This document shows, one piece after another, positions 59,343-64,000 of a stretch of 64,000 bases of DNA. Source of the stretch: RGIG7213 sp045544195 (GTDB taxonomy: Bacteria > Bacillota > Clostridia > Oscillospirales > CAG-272); contig JAZPYO010000031.1 in the NCBI GenBank assembly GCA_045544195.1, positions 42,199 to 106,198 of the forward strand, read 5' to 3'. A model generated the notes under the pieces. It was not told the DNA's origin and searched no databases. It was given only the letters and a program-made list of their open reading frames with translations. A program made the translations under genes and the position numbers. Positions within the stretch are counted from its first letter, which is position 1; every line of letters begins with the position of its first letter.

Positions 59343-60724
59343 CAGATAATATTTGACGTATAATATATATCCGTTTTATCGTACGTTATGACTATCCTGT
59401 CTATAAGCTCACGTAAAACCGTACGTTTTTCCTCGCATGTCATCGTATCCCATACGCCTTGAAGTGTGCCGAGCTGCTTTATTTTTTCGGCATTAAAAGC
59501 AGAAATGCTTTTGTTCTCCTTCTCCTTTTCAAGCTGATACGATATTTCTTCAAGCTCGCGCTTCAATACGCTTATCTGCTGAAGCAATATTTCATCTTCT
59601 CCGTCATCGCTTTGCGAATACAGCTTATAAAGCCTTGAAAGACGCTTTCTGACACTGTTTTCTCTGTCTTCAAGAACTTGTGTTATATCATCCTCGGTGC
59701 GCGCATCGTCCGATACCTTATATCTTAGTGAAAAAAGATCGCTGAGTACTGCTCTTTCAAGCTCATCTGCCCATACGCTTTTATTATCACACGGACATAA
59801 CGTATGCAAATGCGTTTTTGAGTTATCCTTTGAGTAGCAGTATATTTTGTACCTGCCGCCGCTCCATTTCTGATATCTCATCTTCGCGCCGCACACACCG
59901 CACTCAATCATTCCCGCCAAAAGACACTTTGCTGCGTTTGTTCCCTTTCTGCGCCTTCTTTTCAGCTCTGCCTGTACTGCGTTGAAAATTTCCTCTGAGA
60001 TAATAGGCTCGTGTGCGCCCTTATATTCCGTACCGTTATATACTATATATCCTGCATTGGTTTTCCTTTTTAAAATCTGCAATGCAAGACGCTCGTATTT
60101 AAGCCCTGTCAGCCTTGCAATTTTTAAAGTGGAATACCCCTGCAAATACAGCGAATATATCTGCCTTACTGTTTCGGCGTCCTTATTGGGAACGAGTATT
60201 CCCTGTTCCCTGTCATAGTCATACCCGAAGGGTATTTTACCGCCGCCTGGCCACAGACCGCTTTTTACCCTTTCACGCTTACCGAGGTCCGTGCGCTCTT
60301 TTATGGTTTCCCGCTCAAGCTGAGCAAATGCAGACATTATTCCAAGCATCGCCCGTCCGATAGGTGTAGACGTATCCATATTCTCCTGCAACGAAACAAA
60401 TCCCACACCGTTTGGATTCAGAATATCCTCTATAAGATACAGCGTATCCTTTTGGCTTCGGGATAGTCTGTCGAGCTTATATACTATAACACAGCTTATC
60501 AGTCCAAGCTTTATATCCTCTATCATTCTCTGCATTTCGGGACGTTGGATGTTCGATCCCGTAAAACCGCCGTCAATGTAAAGAATATACTCCTTTATGC
60601 CTCGGCTGACGCAATAAGCCTTAAGCATTTCCGTCTGTGCCTCGATCGAATATCCTTCCTCTCTTTGAGCATCGGTGGATACTCTTATATACAGAGCGGC
60701 TTTCTTATTCTGCATTCGGCGCAT
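59342..60724 (-). CDS. Large serine recombinase
   Basis: A 460-residue site-specific recombinase. The resolvase catalytic domain (about 6-150) has the nucleophile Ser in LYIRVSTDAQREEGYS, YKLDRLSRSQKD and AQLERETIKER. A recombinase domain (about 165-270, GKIPFGYDYD, GYSTLKIAR), a zinc ribbon (CGVCGAKM then CYSKD and CPCDN) and a coiled coil (about 365-410) follow. Large serine recombinases insert or excise phages and transposons. The gene is complete, but no cargo genes lie next to it. It overlaps a 49-residue ORF at its start. Confidence 0.93.
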   Translation of the reverse strand: MRRMQNKKAALYIRVSTDAQREEGYSIEAQTEMLKAYCVSRGIKEYILYIDGGFTGSNIQRPEMQRMIEDIKLGLISCVIVYKLDRLSRSQKDTLYLIEDILNPNGVGFVSLQENMDTSTPIGRAMLGIMSAFAQLERETIKERTDLGKRERVKSGLWPGGGKIPFGYDYDREQGILVPNKDAETVRQIYSLYLQGYSTLKIARLTGLKYERLALQILKRKTNAGYIVYNGTEYKGAHEPIISEEIFNAVQAELKRRRRKGTNAAKCLLAGMIECGVCGAKMRYQKWSGGRYKIYCYSKDNSKTHLHTLCPCDNKSVWADELERAVLSDLFSLRYKVSDDARTEDDITQVLEDRENSVRKRLSRLYKLYSQSDDGEDEILLQQISVLKRELEEISYQLEKEKENKSISAFNAEKIKQLGTLQGVWDTMTCEEKRTVLRELIDRIVITYDKTDIYYTSNII

Positions 60725-60854
60725 CCGTTTTTGAAATGATTACGCGTGATGCTGCGCGGCTTATTGTATCGGAGACCCTTTCGGACTTGACCGTTTTATC
60801 AACAAATTCTTCCTTTTTCACAGGAACATTTTCTATATATCTCTGTATTTCCAT
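60705..60854 (-). CDS. 49-residue protein overlapping the recombinase start
   Basis: A hydrophilic protein opening MEIQRYIENVPVKKEEF and ending ISKTDAPNAE. AAGGA lies seven bases before its ATG at 60854, and its last 20 nt overlap the start of the recombinase, suggesting translational coupling. No family recognised. It is too short for confident calling but has the best ribosome-binding site of the pair. Confidence 0.55.
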   Translation of the reverse strand: MEIQRYIENVPVKKEEFVDKTVKSERVSDTISRAASRVIISKTDAPNAE

Positions 60855-60932
60855 AACATATTCCTTCCATAATCTGCTTAAACGATTATTGACACAAAAA
60901 GTATTTATTACTCTGAAAAAAAGAGGTTCGAT

Positions 60933-61862
60933 ATGAAAACAAAAAGAATAGTTTTTTATGTTTTAGCACTTATATTAACACTTCAGCTTTTTGGCTGTAA
61001 AGTATCAAACGGTAATTTACCGTCTGCTAAAGAAACCGAAGCTCCGTACAGTATTGCTGTTTCAGATTACAACGGAAACTCATACACGCTGGAAAAAGCG
61101 CCTGTCGGTGTATACGTTTCATCACCTGCCGCAGCTGATATTATAGTGCAGCTCGGATGTACAAGGCTTGTCAAAGCCTGCTCCGCTGCGTGCAAGGAGA
61201 CCGAAGGAATACCGTCAGGGGTGAAGATCGCATCAGATGAATTCGTTACGCCTGAAATGCTTACGAAGCAAGGCGTTGATACTGTTATTTTTTCATCTGA
61301 CGAGAACGCCGACATTGAGCTTTTAAAGAGCAACGGATTCAAGGTGTTCGTATTCGCTGACAGCGGAACGATAACTACCGCTGAATCAAATATTCGTCTG
61401 GCTGGTGCAATTTTTTATAAAAGCGACCGTGCAGAAGGTATAATTGAGGATATACGGAATGAAATATCGCTTTTCAGAGCGCTTGCGGCAAAAGCAAACA
61501 ACAGCCGCAAGGTGTATATAGAAGCCGGAACATCTGAAGATTATTATGCGGTCGGCAAAAATACTCTTGTAAATGAGCTTATTGAGATATTGGGAGCAGA
61601 AAACGCGTTCAAGGACTCGATAGGTGTATCAAAAATCAGCCTTACCGATATGCAAAATGCAAACCCGGAGATAATAATATCTTTTGTTAAAGGTGAGGAC
61701 TTCTCGCCTTCGGATATAAGAACCCGAAAGGGATTTGATGAGATCTCCGCTTGTAAAAACGGCAAGGTATATCTCTTCAGCAAGAATTACGAAGACGTTC
61801 GTCCATCCCCGTCGCTTATAGATTCGCTTAATGAGCTGGCGGAATATATAGGAATTATATAA
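60933..61862 (+). CDS. BtuF/FepB-like ABC-transporter substrate-binding lipoprotein
   Basis: A 309-residue lipoprotein (signal, lipobox LFGCKVS, Cys about 22) with the two-lobed helical-backbone fold of metal-chelate binding proteins: YTLEKAPVGVYVSSPAAADIIVQLG, TPEMLTKQGVDTVI, a long linking helix around ILFRAL-type sequence, and PEIIISFV. Substrate would be cobalamin, haem or a siderophore. No permease or ATPase gene adjoins it, so partners lie elsewhere. GAGGTTCGAT precedes the ATG. The next gene starts 18 nt after. Confidence 0.85.
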   Translation: MKTKRIVFYVLALILTLQLFGCKVSNGNLPSAKETEAPYSIAVSDYNGNSYTLEKAPVGVYVSSPAAADIIVQLGCTRLVKACSAACKETEGIPSGVKIASDEFVTPEMLTKQGVDTVIFSSDENADIELLKSNGFKVFVFADSGTITTAESNIRLAGAIFYKSDRAEGIIEDIRNEISLFRALAAKANNSRKVYIEAGTSEDYYAVGKNTLVNELIEILGAENAFKDSIGVSKISLTDMQNANPEIIISFVKGEDFSPSDIRTRKGFDEISACKNGKVYLFSKNYEDVRPSPSLIDSLNELAEYIGII

Positions 61863-61880
61863 AGGAAAGGATATTATAAG

Positions 61881-62798
61881 ATGAATATCGAAATACTCGA
61901 ATACAAAAATTACGGAAAAACCGCATTTATCACGCATGGCAAAATAAAACTCGGTATTACAACAGAGCTTGGTCCGAGAGTAATATATATGTCATATAAC
62001 GGCGGCGAAAACCTGTTTTTTGAAGACATAGACAGAGAAACAATGAGAAACGATCCTCCCATGTCTGATGTTTTCGGCAAGGATGCCGTATGGTATCTTT
62101 ACGGCGGGCACAGAATATGGATGTCTCCCGAAGCATATCCCGAAACGTATCTGAACGACAATTTCCCCTTGAAATACGAGCAAAACGGTAACTCTGTAAC
62201 ATTCTCACAGCAGACACTTCCTAACAGCAAGATCATGACTGAGCTTAAGCTCATATTTGAAAATGACGGCACCGTAAGCGTATACAATACAGTTAAAAAT
62301 GTTTCTTCTGAAACGGTAAACGGCTCTGTGTGGGCATTGTCTGTAATGGCTCAGGGCGGTGTGGGATTTGTAAAGCTCAGCGAAGAAAACACAGGTCTGC
62401 TTCCTAACAGACGTATCGTTTTGTGGCCGTATACCAAGCTGTCGGACAAGCGGCTTACGCTCACGGATAAGTTTATCGCAGTCCGTCAGGATAAAACCGC
62501 AGGATGTGATTTCAAAATAGCGTGTGAAAGTAAAGAAGGTGCGGTATACTATCTTAACAAAAACGTACTTTTCAAAAAGACATTTGCTTATGACGAAAAT
62601 GCTCAATATCCCGACTGGGGCGTAAACTGCGAATTTTTCACAGGAAACAACTTCTTTGAGCTTGAATCCCTCTCTGCTCTGCAAGATATTTCCGCAGGCT
62701 CGTCGATCACCCACAAAGAAACCTGGTCCTTGAGCGAATGCGACAGTTTAACCGAAATATCCGATGACCTTTTAGAGAAAATTATTAAAAATCACTAA
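61881..62798 (+). CDS. DUF4380 protein, galactose-mutarotase-like fold
   Basis: A 305-residue cytosolic beta-sandwich protein. It opens like aldose-epimerase relatives (YKNYGKTAFITHGKIKLGITTELGPRVIYMSY) and has the DUF4380 block LYGGHRIWMSPEAYPETYLND and WALSVMAQGG. DUF4380 proteins are seen near carbohydrate-utilisation genes; activity unknown, and the usual mutarotase His residues were not confirmed. AAAGGAAAGG lies before the ATG. It follows the BtuF-like gene by 18 nt. Confidence 0.82.
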   Translation: MNIEILEYKNYGKTAFITHGKIKLGITTELGPRVIYMSYNGGENLFFEDIDRETMRNDPPMSDVFGKDAVWYLYGGHRIWMSPEAYPETYLNDNFPLKYEQNGNSVTFSQQTLPNSKIMTELKLIFENDGTVSVYNTVKNVSSETVNGSVWALSVMAQGGVGFVKLSEENTGLLPNRRIVLWPYTKLSDKRLTLTDKFIAVRQDKTAGCDFKIACESKEGAVYYLNKNVLFKKTFAYDENAQYPDWGVNCEFFTGNNFFELESLSALQDISAGSSITHKETWSLSECDSLTEISDDLLEKIIKNH

Positions 62799-62815
62799 AA
62801 AAATGTGAAAACCTA

Positions 62816-62844
62816 TTGATTTTTTCATCATTATATGGTATAGT
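62816..62844 (+). promoter_or_regulatory. hpf promoter
   Basis: TTGATT (62816-62821), 17 bp, TATAGT (62839-62844), followed by a second TATAAT-like hexamer; leader of about 45 nt. Confidence 0.6.
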
Positions 62845-62898
62845 ATAATTGCAAGGTAGAAAGCCAATGATCTTGCAGTCTACAGTAAAGGTGGTTTT

Positions 62899-63429
62899 AT
62901 GATGAAAACATTGATAGTGGCTAAACAAGTTAACGTTACCGATGATTTAAAACAGATCATTGAAAAGAAGCTTTCCAAATTTGATAAGTTTTTCGATGAT
63001 AACGCAACGGCGACGATAGTCCTTTCCAAGAAGCGTGAAAAGGAAATTCTTGAACTGACGATCACTATCGGAAGTACGCTTTTCCGTGCTGAGGAAGAAA
63101 GCGATACTTACCGCAACGCACTCGACACTGCGGTAGATGTTATCGAACGTCAGATCAGAAAGAATAAAACACGCCTTCAGAGGAGATTACGTGACAGCTA
63201 TTTTGACAAAGCGGTATACGATATTCCCGCGGAGGAAGATGACGATGCTCCGTTTAAAATAAGAGAAAAGACATTCTCCTTCCGTCCTATGTCTGTAGAG
63301 GAAGCAATTCTGCAAATGAACCTGCTCGGACATCAGTTCTTCGTATTCGTAAATGCTGAAACAGAAAAAACTAACGTAATTTACAAACGTAAGGACAATG
63401 ACTACGGTCTGATCGTTCCTGAGGATTGA
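62899..63429 (+). CDS. hpf: Long-form ribosome hibernation promoting factor
   Basis: A 176-residue ribosome-binding protein. Residues 1-105 are the HPF/RaiA/YfiA domain (KQVNVTDDLKQIIEKKLSKFDKFF, DTAVDVIERQIRKNKTRLQ), and the C-terminal domain (about 120-176) has RPMSVEEAILQMNLLGHQFFVFVNAET, which mediates 100S dimerisation in Firmicutes. AAAGGTGG precedes the ATG. Downstream, the usual neighbour secA is absent; the end of an integrated element lies there instead. Confidence 0.96.
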   Translation: MMKTLIVAKQVNVTDDLKQIIEKKLSKFDKFFDDNATATIVLSKKREKEILELTITIGSTLFRAEEESDTYRNALDTAVDVIERQIRKNKTRLQRRLRDSYFDKAVYDIPAEEDDDAPFKIREKTFSFRPMSVEEAILQMNLLGHQFFVFVNAETEKTNVIYKRKDNDYGLIVPED

Positions 63430-63463
63430 CGTTAAACAGAATATAAATAAAAATCGGCAGAGT

Positions 63464-63497
63464 TTACGCAAGTTGTCATAGGGATATCTTTGCGTAA
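63464..63497. repeat. Short inverted repeat between hpf and the element
   Basis: TTACGCAA (63464-63471) and TTGCGTAA (63490-63497) form an 8-bp dyad with 18 nt between. It lies in the gap between hpf and the recombinase tail and might be part of an attachment site; this is a guess. Confidence 0.35.
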
Positions 63498-63514
63498 GGC
63501 GGTGGCGTGGAGTT

Positions 63515-63546
63515 GGACGGACAGTTTAGGCTGTCCGTCCTTTCCT
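63515..63546. terminator. Terminator between hpf and the recombinase tail
   Basis: A 10-bp perfect stem (GGACGGACAG 63515-63524 with 63531-63540), TTTAGG loop and a T-rich tail on the + side. Confidence 0.8.
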
Positions 63547-63552
63547 TTTGTT

Positions 63553-64000
63553 TCAATCTGTGGGATCTGTAACAATGCATCCAACGTATCTAAAGTAGAT
63601 GTCGATTTGTTGTTCAGCCGTTTTCACCCATTTCTCGGTACGCTCATGAATTACAATCTTGTCTATGAAGGTTCGCAGAATCTCCGGCGTTAAATCTTGC
63701 AAGTCGGTGTATTTATTTGAGATCGTTACAAAGCGTTCCACGTTGGTTGAGGAAGCTTTCAGATCTTCAATCTGCTTTTGCAGGATTGGAATCTGGTCCG
63801 CTATCGTTCTTTGCTCTGCGTTGTAACCATCGGATAACATACGGAACTGTTCGTTTGTGATTTTACCGAGAACATTATCCTCGTAAAGTCTTTTGAACAA
63901 AGCATTCAGCTCTGTGTTGCGTTTCTCCAATTTACTGAGCTCATTTGTTTTTACCGTAAGCTCCCTTCGATTTTCGGAGGAGCTTTTCTTGTTTATGAAC
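63553..64000 (-). CDS. C-terminal part of a second large serine recombinase (TndX/TnpX type)
   Basis: The - strand frame is open to the right edge, giving about 149 C-terminal residues. The visible part has a coiled coil (LSKLEKRNTELNALFKRLYED, continuing as DQIPILQKQIEDLKAS) and a closing segment LTPEILRTFIDKIVIHERTEK then QIDIYFRYVG, typical of the C-terminus (DUF4368-like) of recombinases of conjugative transposons and integrative elements. The catalytic part lies outside the window. It ends about 120 nt after hpf, suggesting that an element border lies between them. Confidence 0.8.
   Translation of the reverse strand, partial: FINKKSSSENRRELTVKTNELSKLEKRNTELNALFKRLYEDNVLGKITNEQFRMLSDGYNAEQRTIADQIPILQKQIEDLKASSTNVERFVTISNKYTDLQDLTPEILRTFIDKIVIHERTEKWVKTAEQQIDIYFRYVGCIVTDPTD

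Overview
The window looks like a chromosomal segment of a low-to-mid GC, spore-forming-lineage clostridium, most likely a gut Oscillospirales/Ruminococcaceae member of the Eubacterium siraeum type. This is inferred from RNase J, sigma-K and spmAB genes, DUF3794-LysM and dockerin domains, meso-diaminopimelate-type wall genes and many Thr/Pro-rich lipoproteins. No rRNA, tRNA or CRISPR array was seen.

Layout. 1-7.3 kb (+): end of a membrane protein, recG, an MscS channel, a GT2-GtrA glycosyltransferase, a DHHW lipoprotein and a NamZ-like (DUF1343) protein. 7.7-13.2 kb (+): a nucleotidyltransferase fused to a decayed phosphohexomutase, RNase J behind a hairpin leader, and a second DHHW lipoprotein. 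13.4-16.8 kb: a lipoprotein gene (-) preceded by a promoter-driven structured RNA of about 212 nt, a sigG gene lacking its 5' third (+), spmA-spmB and a small DADDL-type protein (-), and an AbrB/SpoVT-like regulator (+). 16.8-27.9 kb (-): a histidine operon hisZGDCBHAF-IE followed by a DUF3267 peptidase-like gene, dapA, dapB and a glycosidase-like lipoprotein. 28-33 kb (-): an exported PIG-L deacetylase, a membrane protein, an NAGPA-type phosphodiester glycosidase and CorA. 33.2-46.2 kb (-): a dcw division/wall cluster reading mraZ, rsmH, ftsL, PASTA-PBP, murE, murF, mraY, ftsW, murG, ftsQ, ftsZ, driven by a consensus promoter. 46.4-53 kb: a divergent zupT-like zinc transporter (+) with an apparent ATA start, a dockerin-L,D-transpeptidase (-), polA and two exported proteins (+). 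53.2-57.2 kb: a lipoprotein and a Ppx/GppA protein (-), then an uninterrupted sigK and a DUF3794-LysM gene (+). 57.3-64 kb: an anchored glucosaminidase (+), a large serine recombinase with a tiny overlapping upstream gene (-), an orphan BtuF-like lipoprotein, a DUF4380 protein and hpf (+), then the tail of a second serine recombinase running off the right edge (-), probably the end of an integrated element.

Much of the window serves the envelope. dapA/dapB supply diaminopimelate; MurE, MurF, MraY and MurG build lipid II; FtsW and the PASTA-PBP polymerise it at the FtsZ ring; the glucosaminidase, L,D-transpeptidase and NamZ-like protein remodel or recycle it. The most striking item is the structured RNA at 14220-14431: a consensus promoter, a transcript starting exactly at a long closing stem, a loop-to-tail pseudoknot and an intrinsic terminator placed right against the ribosome-binding site of the next gene.
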